A stretch of 64,000 bases of DNA from Kurthia zopfii (GCF_003143955.1 NZ_QFVS01000006.1:33521-97520); one strand, 5' to 3'; numbered from the stretch's first letter, positions 18,576-26,506 are shown. Notes: generated from the sequence alone by a model not told the origin. Made by a program: numbers and translations.

Positions 18576-19748
18576 CTAATCTTTACTAATCAACTCGAAA
18601 GTAGTTTGACCATTTTGAATCGCTTTAATGACACCATTTCCTGGTGAGAAATAAACTTTTTTATAGTTTTTTCCTTTTTTGTCATAGAATTTTTGAACGA
18701 CTACATTTTTGAATGAACCTGCTTTTACTTTTGCAGTATAATCAATAGTTGCAATTCGACTATAGCCATTCGCTAGTGAGCCTTTAATTGCCCCTTTATA
18801 AATTGGGCCATTAATTGAAAAACCATACCCTGTATCATAATTGAAAAGTGTATAGCCATCTTTAGATGTCGTTTCAGTATGAGTGAAGCCGTTATTTACA
18901 TTGCCCCATTTAATGATGTTTTTCTCTTTCTTTTGATAATAGGTTTTTAATTCTTTGCCCGCTTCTATATCAAAAACTGTGTAAGTTCCGTATTGATCAC
19001 GGCCAAAATCGCGTTCAACTTCTTTTGAAACGTATTCATTGCTCACAAAACCATAGCCTTTTTTAAACTTAATTTTCGTCCAATTCTTGCCTTGTGATAC
19101 AACTTCTAAAGCCGTATTTTGACTGATTTCGCCTAGTTTTTTAGAAGAAGTACTTTCCCCACTTCTTACATTTAAATTAATTTTTAAACCTGGTGTTGCA
19201 TAGAAACTACCTTTTAAAACAGGTGTTTCTGATTCAGATGAAGTTAGTTTCTTCTTATATAAATAGTGACTCGCTACATAGCCATAACCTTTGCCGAACT
19301 TTACTTTTGACCAATCTTTTGCGTAACTAATCACTTCCACTTTCGAACCATTTTTAATTTCGCCTAGTTTCGCCGAAGAAGTTGTTTTAGATTTACGTAC
19401 ATTTAAGTCAATATTACTGCCTGTTTTCACATAGTAAGTTGTTGTTTTTACAGCGCTAGTAGTAAGTTTCTTAGAAATCAAATATGTATCGTACACGTAT
19501 GCATAACCTTTTTTAAACTTAATTTTAGACCAACCATTTTTATTCGAAAAAACTGTCACCTTTGTACCGTTTTTGATTGTGCCTACTTTTTTCGAAGTCG
19601 TTGAAGCGCTCGCACGTACATTTAGGTCAATCCCCCCAGATACCTTCACATACATTGTTTTTGACGCTGCTTTCGCCTCGATTTGTCCAATTTGAACTAC
19701 CGATGCGCTTAAAGCAACAGCTGTACCTATTAATAAAGTTTTTTTCAT
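18576..19748 (-). CDS. Secreted triple-SH3b-domain protein
   Basis: A 390-residue exported protein. A signal peptide of about 28 residues ends near AKAA. Three bacterial SH3 repeats follow at about 31-93, 104-165 and 178-238, each with the core pattern LNVR..AS/TTS.K.G and a GYAYV/GYGFV end. Such domains usually bind peptidoglycan. The last 150 residues form an unassigned beta-rich domain (GYTLFNYDTGYGFSING). No amidase, NlpC/P60 or other catalytic domain is present, so the protein may act as a wall-binding or signalling component. It is monocistronic. Confidence 0.8.
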   Translation of the reverse strand: MKKTLLIGTAVALSASVVQIGQIEAKAASKTMYVKVSGGIDLNVRASASTTSKKVGTIKNGTKVTVFSNKNGWSKIKFKKGYAYVYDTYLISKKLTTSAVKTTTYYVKTGSNIDLNVRKSKTTSSAKLGEIKNGSKVEVISYAKDWSKVKFGKGYGYVASHYLYKKKLTSSESETPVLKGSFYATPGLKINLNVRSGESTSSKKLGEISQNTALEVVSQGKNWTKIKFKKGYGFVSNEYVSKEVERDFGRDQYGTYTVFDIEAGKELKTYYQKKEKNIIKWGNVNNGFTHTETTSKDGYTLFNYDTGYGFSINGPIYKGAIKGSLANGYSRIATIDYTAKVKAGSFKNVVVQKFYDKKGKNYKKVYFSPGNGVIKAIQNGQTTFELISKD

Positions 19749-19935
19749 TCTTTAGTCCCTCCAAAATTTAATGAATAGCTTATGTTCCAATTGAGTATTA
19801 TATACTGTGGAATTACTAATGAATAGCTATTCAACGGACTTTCGAACTAAAGGTGTATTACATTTTTATGCAATAGGGTATATGGTCATTATCACTAAAT
19901 AACAACCACATACCATTTATCTGCTTCCGTCTAGC

Positions 19936-20427
19936 CTATTTACCTATTAATACAATTTCATTTTTCTTAATTAGTTTTTGGAGATTCGCCATTTCGATTG
20001 CTGCAACAGCAGAATCATATCCTTTATTCCCTGCTTTTGTCCCAGCTCTTTCAATTGCTTGTTCAATCGATTCAGTCGTCACAACACCGAAGATTACCGG
20101 TAAATTTTGAGCTAAACTAACTGTGGCGATCCCTTTAGCCGCTTCGTTACAAACATAGTCATAATGCGTTGTGGCACCACGAATTACTGTAGCTAAACCG
20201 ATGATTGCATCATACTTTTGCGATTGCGCTAATTGTTGAGCCATGAAAGGTACTTCGAAGGCACCTGGCACTTTAATGACATCAATTGCGTCATCTTCCA
20301 CACCATGCCTTTTTAAACCGTCCACCGCTCCATCTAATAAGCGATTTGTAATAAAATCATTAAATCTCCCTACGATTATTCCCACTTTTAAGTCATTACC
20401 TGTTAATTTCGCTTCTATTAAATTCAT
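19936..20427 (-). CDS. ribH: 6,7-dimethyl-8-ribityllumazine synthase
   Basis: Penultimate step of riboflavin synthesis: condensation of the ribityl-pyrimidine with dihydroxybutanone phosphate. The 163-residue protein has the family motifs [43 protein letters not shown], and [24 protein letters not shown]. The ATG overlaps the ribB stop (ATGA), with GGGGG just upstream, so translation is coupled. It is the last gene of a three-gene operon under triple FMN riboswitch control. Confidence 0.97.
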   Translation of the reverse strand: MNLIEAKLTGNDLKVGIIVGRFNDFITNRLLDGAVDGLKRHGVEDDAIDVIKVPGAFEVPFMAQQLAQSQKYDAIIGLATVIRGATTHYDYVCNEAAKGIATVSLAQNLPVIFGVVTTESIEQAIERAGTKAGNKGYDSAVAAIEMANLQKLIKKNEIVLIGK

Positions 20428-21047
20428 CTTGTAATTCCCCCAATTTCTTTATTTTTTATTAAGTAAGCTTTTAGCATTTCAATTGAAATTATTAATAAAT
20501 GGTGTTTTTCCGCAAAATCCGATAGACCTTTACCACTCAACATGAAACCATCATCTCCCATGATTTCACAAATGACAGCTGCCTCGTTTCTTCCACATAA
20601 TTTCGCTAACTCGATACTCGCTTCTGTATGCCCTTCACGTACCAATAATCCTCCCTCTTTCGCTACTAAAGGGAAAATATGGCCAGGTCTTCTTAAATCA
20701 GTCGATTTTGTATTTTCATCGACTAGTTTTTGAATCGTTTTTGCTCGCTCATATGCGCTAATTCCAGTCGTTGTATCAATATAATCTACTGATACAGTAA
20801 ATGCTGTTTGATGGTGATCTGTATTATTGGTAACCATCGGAGGTAATGATAGCTTTTCAGCAAGCTCCTCGCTAATTGGCGCGCAAATTAAACCTCTGCC
20901 ATATACAGCCATGAAAGTGATTTGTTCCGGCGTAATTGTATCCGCTAGAGCAATTAAGTCACCTTCATTTTCTCTACTTTCCGAATCCGTCACGATGACC
21001 ATGCCACCATTTTTCAGTTGATTGATTGCTTCTTCAATTCTTTCCAA
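20424..21047 (-). CDS. ribB: 3,4-dihydroxy-2-butanone-4-phosphate synthase (monofunctional)
   Basis: Makes the four-carbon unit of riboflavin from ribulose 5-phosphate. The 207-residue protein has the DHBP synthase motifs [45 protein letters not shown] and [16 protein letters not shown]. Most Bacillus enzymes are RibBA fusions of about 400 residues with GTP cyclohydrolase II; here the protein ends right after the DHBP domain. I chose a TTG at 21047, because GAGGTG lies six bases before it and homologues start here; an ATG at 21068 inside ribE has no ribosome site. Confidence 0.93.
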   Translation of the reverse strand: MERIEEAINQLKNGGMVIVTDSESRENEGDLIALADTITPEQITFMAVYGRGLICAPISEELAEKLSLPPMVTNNTDHHQTAFTVSVDYIDTTTGISAYERAKTIQKLVDENTKSTDLRRPGHIFPLVAKEGGLLVREGHTEASIELAKLCGRNEAAVICEIMGDDGFMLSGKGLSDFAEKHHLLIISIEMLKAYLIKNKEIGGITR

Positions 21048-21057
21048 TGTGAACACC

Positions 21058-21675
21058 TCAAAATCCATTTAGTTGTAAAAAATCTCGCGTAATTGTTTGT
21101 GTTGTATGATTTGTTTTTCGAATATAATCCGCCTCAATATTAAGTTCACTTCCAACTTTATTTTTCGAAAGTGTTGTGCTTTGAAAAGTATGCGGAATGA
21201 TTGATACTGTGAAATCTTTTCTACCAACATTGAAAATTGTTAAACTAATGCCATCTACAGTAATTGAACCTTTTTCGATCAATGTTTCTGCTAAATGGGG
21301 GCTAATTGAAATCGTTAATCGTATTTCATCATGCGTCCGATAAATCTTCTTCATAATGCCAATTTGATCAACGTGACCTGTGACATAATGACCTCCTAAA
21401 CGTTCTTGAAGCTGTAATGCTCTTTCCAAATTCACTTCTTGACCAGGCGTTAGTTTGCGAAGGTTTGTCGCTTTAAAAGTTTCTGGCATGACATCCGCAC
21501 TAAAAGAGTTTTGTGAAAACGTTGTGACGGTTAGACAGACACCATTCACCGCAATTGAGTCACCTATTTTTGTTTTTTCTAAAACTTGATTCGCATAGAT
21601 TTGCACATTCATCGTCTGATGATTTTTTTGTATACTTTTTATTTTACCCATTTCCTCGACTATCCCTGTAAACAA
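21058..21675 (-). CDS. ribE: Riboflavin synthase, alpha subunit
   Basis: Last step of riboflavin formation, dismutating two lumazine molecules. The 205-residue protein shows the internal duplication of the family: MFTGIVEEMG and SIAVNGVCLTV in the first half, LGGHYVTGHVD and GSITVDGISLTI in the second, then FTVSIIPHTF. The start is TTG at 21675 with AAAGGAG eight bases upstream. First gene of the rib operon, directly behind the third FMN riboswitch terminator; ribD is absent at its usual place. Confidence 0.96.
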   Translation of the reverse strand: MFTGIVEEMGKIKSIQKNHQTMNVQIYANQVLEKTKIGDSIAVNGVCLTVTTFSQNSFSADVMPETFKATNLRKLTPGQEVNLERALQLQERLGGHYVTGHVDQIGIMKKIYRTHDEIRLTISISPHLAETLIEKGSITVDGISLTIFNVGRKDFTVSIIPHTFQSTTLSKNKVGSELNIEADYIRKTNHTTQTITRDFLQLNGF

Positions 21676-21693
21676 TTTGCATACTCCTTTCCA

Positions 21694-21725
21694 AATAAAA
21701 AAACCTCATTTTCAATAAATGAGGT
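21694..21725 (-). terminator. Riboswitch terminator A (nearest ribE)
   Basis: A nine-pair stem ACCTCATTT/AAATGAGGT with a T-run on the minus strand, ending 18 bases before ribE. Expression platform of FMN riboswitch A. Confidence 0.9.
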
Positions 21726-21773
21726 CAATTGAGCGTTAGCAAATAAGCTTATACAACTGCTTGTATAAACTTC

Positions 21774-21902
21774 GCTCCTTCTCTCATCCAGACTATACTG
21801 TCGGCTTTGGATTCTCACCAAAATCCTGCTCCGAAAAGCTCGCGGGCTTAAGAGTTGCCTCATCACCGCCGATTGGGAATTTCACCCGACCCCGAAGGAA
21901 TT
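21774..21902 (-). promoter_or_regulatory. FMN riboswitch copy A (proximal)
   Basis: An RFN aptamer of about 129 nt. On the minus strand it has CCTTCGGGG, GGGTGAAATTCCC, CGGCGGTGAT, AGCCCGCGAG, TGGTGAGAATCC and GCCGACAGTATAGTCTGGATG, all conserved FMN-binding features. The outer P1 helix pairs TTCCTTC with GAAGGAG. A hairpin at 21749-21768 and terminator A follow. FMN binding should favour termination before ribE. Confidence 0.95.
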
Positions 21903-21922
21903 ATTCAGTTTACAAATAAAAT

Positions 21923-21948
21923 AGACCACCATTTACAAATGGGGGTCT
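21923..21948 (-). terminator. Riboswitch terminator B
   Basis: A 12-position stem, AGACC.CC.ATTT with its complement and one A.G mismatch, followed by ATTTTATTT on the minus strand. It lies between aptamers B and A. Confidence 0.8.
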
Positions 21949-21995
21949 TTGAGTGCCTCAGCAAATAAGCTTATACAACTGCTTGTATAAACTTT

Positions 21996-22122
21996 GCTCC
22001 TTCTCTCATCCAGACTATACTGTCGGCTTTGGATTCTCACCAAGATCCTGCTCCGAAAAGCTCGCGGGCTTAGAGTTGCCTCATCACCGCCGATTGGGAA
22101 TTTCACCCGACCCCGAAGGAAT
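21996..22122 (-). promoter_or_regulatory. FMN riboswitch copy B (middle)
   Basis: A second complete RFN aptamer of about 127 nt, differing from copy A at only a few positions (for example one base in the TGGTGAGAATCC-flanking loop and one indel near AGCCCGCGAG). All conserved FMN-contacting segments are intact. It is followed by a hairpin at 21971-21990 and by terminator B. Confidence 0.95.
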
Positions 22123-22137
22123 TATTCAATTAAAAAA

Positions 22138-22162
22138 GACCCACATTCAAAAGAATGGGGTC
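22138..22162 (-). terminator. Riboswitch terminator C
   Basis: A GACCC.C.ATTC stem around AAAA with one bulge, followed by six T residues on the minus strand. It lies between aptamers C and B. Confidence 0.85.
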
Positions 22163-22208
22163 AAAGTTCAAAAGTAAATAAGCCTATACAATTGCTCGTA
22201 TAAACTAC

Positions 22209-22334
22209 GTTCCTTCTTTCATCCAGACTATACTGTCGGCTTTGGATTCTCACCAAGATCCTGCTTCGAAAAGCTCGCGGGCTTAGAATTACTTCATCAC
22301 CGCCGATTGGGAATTTCACCCGACCCCGAAGGAA
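22209..22334 (-). promoter_or_regulatory. FMN riboswitch copy C (distal, first transcribed)
   Basis: A third RFN aptamer of about 126 nt, more diverged than A and B but with every conserved element present. Its downstream hairpin (about 22184-22203) keeps pairing through G.U wobble changes. The operon promoter must lie upstream, between about 22335 and 22419; that stretch is AT-rich, with a TTTACA-like -35 but no convincing -10. Confidence 0.93.
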
Positions 22335-22419
22335 TTTTTATTTGTGCATTAACAGTATCACTATAATTTGTAAAAAACTATAGATTTTATTATTTTATTA
22401 AAATTACAGTATAAAATAC

Positions 22420-22722
22420 CTAGAATAACTTTTGCAGCGCATCCAATTTTTCATCCCAGAATTCATCAAAGATTGCCAACCAATCTTGTACTTCCTTTAA
22501 TCCTTCTGCATTTAGGCTATACAACTTTTCCCTACCTTTTTTCTCGGTCGTAACTAGCGTCGCATTTTCCAGTTGTTGCAAATGTTTTACGACTGCATTT
22601 CGTGACATCGGAACATCCTCCGCAAGTTGAGAAATTGATAATCTTTTGTTGCGTAACTTCAGTAACAACTGCCTTCTAGTTGGATCGGCTATCGCTTGGA
22701 AAATGGCATTTGTCTGACTCAT
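22420..22722 (-). CDS. ArsR-family transcriptional regulator
   Basis: A 100-residue winged-helix repressor. It has the ArsR core IADPTRRQLLLKL near the N-terminus, the recognition helix MSRNAVVKHLQQLENA, and a wing VTTEKKGREKLYSLN. No cysteine cluster for metal sensing is seen. It is of the type that pairs with an SRPBCC partner (YbzH/SdpR-like). The ATG overlaps the upstream SRPBCC gene as ATGA, so regulator and partner are co-translated. Probable target: the palindromic operator at their own promoter. Confidence 0.9.
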   Translation of the reverse strand: MSQTNAIFQAIADPTRRQLLLKLRNKRLSISQLAEDVPMSRNAVVKHLQQLENATLVTTEKKGREKLYSLNAEGLKEVQDWLAIFDEFWDEKLDALQKLF

Positions 22723-23132
22723 TGTTGTTCAACTACTTGTACTAATTTTTCTCCTACGATTTTTTCCCAGCCACCAGCCATGTTTGTATGAACCATTTTC
22801 GTAGGCATTTTCGCTGCTGACGAAACGAAATCTTCTACTTTCCATCCGCCATGGATCAAAGTGAACTCAGTTTTTTCGCCTTTTTCCTGTAATTTGAATT
22901 CAATAAACCAACCGTCTACATCCCAATCAAAACGAATATAAGTCGGTTTCTTAATGTTTGTTACCTTACACGCCGATGGACCAAAAGGTGATTGAATCGT
23001 AAATTCAGCCCCTACTTCAGCTACGAAATTATTCGGCATTAGCCATTGGGCAATACCTTTTGCAGTTGAAACAACTTCCCAAACTGTGTGAATTTCTTTA
23101 TTTAATACGACTGTTTTTTCAATATTCTTCAT
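22719..23132 (-). CDS. SRPBCC (AHSA1-type) domain protein
   Basis: A 137-residue START/AHSA1 fold protein: VWEVVSTAKGIAQWLMP near the N-terminus, a central strand YIRFDWDVDGW, and a C-terminal helix GGWEKIVGEKL. Such proteins bind hydrophobic ligands; in ArsR-SRPBCC pairs the function is usually unknown. The ATG at 23132 follows AGGAGGAG; the earlier in-frame start at 23153 lies in the palindrome. First gene of the pair. Confidence 0.85.
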   Translation of the reverse strand: MKNIEKTVVLNKEIHTVWEVVSTAKGIAQWLMPNNFVAEVGAEFTIQSPFGPSACKVTNIKKPTYIRFDWDVDGWFIEFKLQEKGEKTEFTLIHGGWKVEDFVSSAAKMPTKMVHTNMAGGWEKIVGEKLVQVVEQQ

Positions 23133-23147
23133 TATTTCTCCTCCTAT

Positions 23148-23193
23148 ATACAACTAATCGGTGTTGTTTTATAACAACACCGATTAGTTGTAT
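23148..23193. promoter_or_regulatory. Perfect 21-bp inverted repeat at the ArsR/SRPBCC promoter
   Basis: Two 21-base arms (23148-23168 and 23173-23193) are exact complements around TTAT. The repeat sits 16 bases before the SRPBCC start codon. On the minus strand TTAACA and a TATAA-like string could form a promoter overlapping it. It is likely an operator for the ArsR protein encoded by the operon; alternatively it is an mRNA hairpin. It is followed on the left by the ribosome site, so it is not a normal terminator for this operon. Confidence 0.6.
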
Positions 23194-23206
23194 GTTAACG
23201 TAAAAA

Positions 23207-23239
23207 AAACTGGGACAATCAACTTGATTGTCCCAGTTT
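23207..23239 (-). terminator. Intrinsic terminator of the ABC transporter gene
   Basis: A 16-bp stem, AAACTGGGACAATCAA with its complement, followed by T residues on the minus strand. Confidence 0.9.
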
Positions 23240-23247
23240 CTATTCAA

Positions 23248-24963
23248 TTAATCTCTAAATTGACTATTATGAAGTTTAGCAAATTGTCCATTTTTTCGTA
23301 CTAAATCATCATAATTTCCATCTTCTACGATCCCTTTTTTCGTCACAACCATAATACGATCGGCGTTTTTAATCGTCCCTAATCTATGGGCAATAACCAA
23401 TGTAGTTCGATCCTTCGCTAAATCGTATAAAGCATCTTGTATGATTTTTTCAGTTTCAGTATCTAAGGCAGAAGTAGCTTCATCTAAAATTAGGATTGGC
23501 GGGTTTTTCAAGAACATGCGGGCGATTGCCAAGCGTTGTTTTTGCCCTCCTGAAAGTTTTAGACCACGTTCACCAATTTGAGTGTTATAACCATCTTCTA
23601 AATCAAAAATAAACTCTTCTAAATTCGCGCGTTTTGCTGCAGCGAATACTTCTTCATCACTTGCTTGTAAATTACCGTATGCAATATTCTCTTTAATTGT
23701 TCCAGTGAATAAGAATACATCTTGCTGAACTATACCGATTTGCTGTCTTAATGATCTTTGCGTCATATCTTTAATCGATAGCCCATCAATTGTAATATCG
23801 CCACTATTCACTTCATAGAAACGAGGGATTAATGAACAAATCGTCGTTTTCCCTGCGCCAGAAGGTCCTACGAAAGCTGTCATTTCACCTTGTTTCAACG
23901 TGAAATTAAGTTGATCAAGTACCGTTTTGCCATTATCATACTTGAAAGTAACATCATGAAAACCGATTTCACCATTTAAATGCTTCACTTCAACCGCATT
24001 GTCAGCATCTTTAATTTCCGGCTCTTGATCAATCATTTCTCTGAATCGTTTAAATCCAGCCATACCTTTTGGATACAACTCTAATAGAGCTGAAATTTTA
24101 TCGATTGGCTTAATTAACACATTTGTAAATAGAATGAAGCTGACTAATTCACCAGCAGTCATCTTGTCGTTAAATGTCATCCAAGTACCCATAACTAATA
24201 CGATAAGCGTAAGCAATCTCGTCATAATGTAAATTGCGGCATTCGTCATGGACATTGTTTTGTATCCAACTAGTTTTTCTTTTAAAAATAGGCGATTCTG
24301 TTTTTTGAAACGTTCTTCTTCAAATTTTTCGTTTGTAAATGATTTCACTACGCGCATACCTGAAATCGAATCTTCCACTCGGCCATTAATATCGCCGATT
24401 TTACCGTAAAGATTCCCCCATGTTTTATGCATTCGTTTATTCGCGAATGTAATAACTAAAATCATAAATGGAACAAAGATTAAAATCGTTAATGCTAATA
24501 CTGGGTTAATCGAGAACATGATCATGAATGCACCGATAAAGGTCATAATTGCGATGAATAAATCTTCTGGTCCATGATGCGCAAATTCACCGATATCAAA
24601 TAGATCGGTCGTAATTCGTCCCATAATATGCCCTGTTTTCGTATTATCAAAAAAGCGGAATGATTGTCTTTGTGTATGAAGAAATAATTCTTCACGCATA
24701 TCTGTTTCTATTTTCGTGCCGAGTTTATGTCCCCAATAGTTGACGATGAAACTAAGTCCAGTACTTAATAAGTAAATAATTAATAGTAAAATTGCGACTT
24801 TAGAAATCATACCCCAGTTGTTCGTTGGCAGTAATGTATCAATGAATTTCTGTACCGCTACTGGGAATGCTAGCTCTAGTAATGCGACTATAATGGCACT
24901 CGAAAAATCCATAATAAATAGACGTTTATAAGGCTTATAATAATTAAAAAACTTTTTATACAT
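23248..24963 (-). CDS. ABC exporter, fused permease/ATPase half-transporter
   Basis: A 571-residue protein with six N-terminal membrane helices and a C-terminal ATPase. The ATPase has Walker A GPSGAGKTT, Q-loop, signature LSGGQKQR, Walker B ILILDEATSALD and H-loop VIAHRL. It should work as a homodimer or with a separate partner to export lipids, peptides or drugs. Only one half-transporter gene is present, so a homodimer is more likely (MsbA/BmrA-like). AGGAG precedes the ATG. A Fur-box-like palindrome lies 20 bases upstream. Confidence 0.92.
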   Translation of the reverse strand: MYKKFFNYYKPYKRLFIMDFSSAIIVALLELAFPVAVQKFIDTLLPTNNWGMISKVAILLLIIYLLSTGLSFIVNYWGHKLGTKIETDMREELFLHTQRQSFRFFDNTKTGHIMGRITTDLFDIGEFAHHGPEDLFIAIMTFIGAFMIMFSINPVLALTILIFVPFMILVITFANKRMHKTWGNLYGKIGDINGRVEDSISGMRVVKSFTNEKFEEERFKKQNRLFLKEKLVGYKTMSMTNAAIYIMTRLLTLIVLVMGTWMTFNDKMTAGELVSFILFTNVLIKPIDKISALLELYPKGMAGFKRFREMIDQEPEIKDADNAVEVKHLNGEIGFHDVTFKYDNGKTVLDQLNFTLKQGEMTAFVGPSGAGKTTICSLIPRFYEVNSGDITIDGLSIKDMTQRSLRQQIGIVQQDVFLFTGTIKENIAYGNLQASDEEVFAAAKRANLEEFIFDLEDGYNTQIGERGLKLSGGQKQRLAIARMFLKNPPILILDEATSALDTETEKIIQDALYDLAKDRTTLVIAHRLGTIKNADRIMVVTKKGIVEDGNYDDLVRKNGQFAKLHNSQFRD

Positions 24964-24983
24964 ATATGTACTCCTTTCTTACT

Positions 24984-24999
24984 TGAGAATCAATTCTCA
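24984..24999. promoter_or_regulatory. Fur-box-like palindrome
   Basis: TGAGAAT and ATTCTCA flank CA just upstream of the ABC transporter gene. It resembles the Bacillus 7-1-7 Fur-family box TGATAATNATTATCA but has a two-base centre, so the assignment is weak. Confidence 0.3.
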
Positions 25000-25090
25000 T
25001 TTAGCTACATCATTATAGCATGCATTTGACCAATTATTTCGTAAACCGTAAAATATACGACTTATGTATGAAAATTTAATGCAAAGTAAA

Positions 25091-25120
25091 ACAGGAATCG
25101 CTACAAAGAGCGACTCCTGT
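25091..25120 (-). terminator. Intrinsic terminator of the LPQTG gene
   Basis: A CAGGAGTCGCT/AGCGATTCCTG-type hairpin followed by TTTTA on the minus strand. Confidence 0.75.
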
Positions 25121-25131
25121 CAGTAAACACT

Positions 25132-25488
25132 TTACTTATCTGTTGTTGTCTTTTTCTTTCTGCGTAAGAACAATAATCCTGCTAGCATACTCATTAGACC
25201 TACAGTTGCTGCTTCTGATTTAAAGTCTTCACCTGTTTGAGGTAATTCACTGTTTAATGCTCCACCAAGCGAACTTGTAGAAACATTATTTACATCTAAG
25301 TTGCCTGCATTTGATGCCAAGTTCGTTCCTGAACCGCCGAATCCATTACCTAGTGAGCCTGGGCCACCGTTACCAAAACCGTTGCCTGAACCACTACCTG
25401 ATCCGCCGTTACTTCCACCATACAATGAAATAATTCCTAAAACAGAAAATGCGGCAGAACCTACTAACACTTTTTTTAAATCTTTCAT
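25132..25488 (-). CDS. Small glycine-rich LPXTG surface protein
   Basis: A 118-residue protein ending in a sortase sorting signal: LPQTG at residues 82-86, a hydrophobic helix (about 92-108), and a basic tail RRKKK. The middle is very rich in glycine, serine and asparagine (about residues 24-60). The N-terminus has a hydrophobic stretch (7-23) but no clear Ala-X-Ala cleavage site, so export is inferred from the sorting signal. GGAGGG precedes the ATG. It is probably anchored to peptidoglycan by sortase A; function unknown. Confidence 0.8.
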   Translation of the reverse strand: MKDLKKVLVGSAAFSVLGIISLYGGSNGGSGSGSGNGFGNGGPGSLGNGFGGSGTNLASNAGNLDVNNVSTSSLGGALNSELPQTGEDFKSEAATVGLMSMLAGLLFLRRKKKTTTDK

Positions 25489-25650
25489 CTAATTCCCTCC
25501 AAAAAAATTGATTAAAGCGAAAAGAGTTCACCTCTTTCGTTTTTAAGGCAGTTGAATATGATAAATTTCACCATTATTTACAACTGTTTTAAGACAATAC
25601 CTCTAAAAATTACAAAATACACAAAATACTTTTAAAAATGACGTAAAAAA

Positions 25651-25682
25651 ATAGGCATACACAAAAAATTGTATATACCTAT
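25651..25682 (-). terminator. Intrinsic terminator of the phosphoesterase gene
   Basis: An ATAGGTATA.AC / GT.TATGCCTAT hairpin followed by seven T residues on the minus strand. Confidence 0.75.
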
Positions 25683-25687
25683 GATTT

Positions 25688-26506
25688 CTATTTTGTTGAA
25701 TGCAATGTAGTCGAAACAATTTCAGGGCGATTAAAGACACGTAATGGGAATAGACTATTTCCTAATCCTCGGCTAATTACTTGCGTTAACTCACCTGTTT
25801 TCTCGACTCCTTCTAAATATCTTGGGAAGAATCTACCTTGGTGGTCAATCATTCCACCTAAACCTGGTATTCTTACTTGGCCACCATGAGCATGACCAGT
25901 GTAAGCTAGATCGATGCCATATTTCGCATAATTCGACGCATTTTCAGATCGATGGGCTAATAAAAGTTTAAAGCGATTATAAGGTACATTATGTAGTGCC
26001 TTCGCTAACATATCGTCCGTTTTGATGCCTGCTAGTGGATCATCAATACCGACAATTGAAATCTTACTACCATTAAACTCGAAATCAACAGCTTCATTAT
26101 TTAATACGATGACACCTGCAGATCCAAGTGATTGCTGAATTTCAGCCACTTTATTCGTTGCGATTTCATGATTTCCGTTAACGAAATAAGTTGGAGCTAT
26201 ATCAACAAAACCTTTGATGGCACTTAAGCTTCTTGCCAATTTATAATTATGACTATCGATCACATCACCTGTAATGACAATTATATTCGGCTTTTCCTTT
26301 TTAACGGCTTCAATTAATTTCTCATGATTTTCCCCAAATTTCGAATCATGTAAATCAGAAATTTGAAGAACTTTTAGTCCATCCATTTTTTCCGGCAGTT
26401 TTTTTAACGATAAATTATACTTTGAGGTTTGCAACCATGAATTATTCGCAAAATAGAATACGAAGATCGCACAAAGTATTAAAATGATTTTCAACAACTT
26501 TTTCAT
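25688..26506 (-). CDS. Membrane-anchored metallophosphoesterase (YkuE-like)
   Basis: A 272-residue calcineurin-like phosphoesterase with one N-terminal membrane helix (about residues 4-22), so the enzyme probably faces the outside. The metal-binding series is complete: QISDLHDSKFG, ITGDVIDSH, VNGNHE, LLAHR, and TGHAHGGQVRIP. YkuE-type members act at the cell wall in Bacillus; the substrate here is unknown. The gene is monocistronic, divergent from the aminotransferase gene. Confidence 0.88.
   Translation of the reverse strand: MKKLLKIILILCAIFVFYFANNSWLQTSKYNLSLKKLPEKMDGLKVLQISDLHDSKFGENHEKLIEAVKKEKPNIIVITGDVIDSHNYKLARSLSAIKGFVDIAPTYFVNGNHEIATNKVAEIQQSLGSAGVIVLNNEAVDFEFNGSKISIVGIDDPLAGIKTDDMLAKALHNVPYNRFKLLLAHRSENASNYAKYGIDLAYTGHAHGGQVRIPGLGGMIDHQGRFFPRYLEGVEKTGELTQVISRGLGNSLFPLRVFNRPEIVSTTLHSTK

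Noticed and set aside
21660..22203. Short open frames across the repeated leader (for example 21953-22177 and 21994-22203 on +, 21660-21866 on -)
   Set aside because: They read through FMN aptamers and lack ribosome sites; they are by-products of the repeated RNA element.
21738..22334. Direct repeats of roughly 210-220 bases that could suggest a CRISPR or other repeat array
   Set aside because: The repeats are explained fully as three riboswitch-terminator units.
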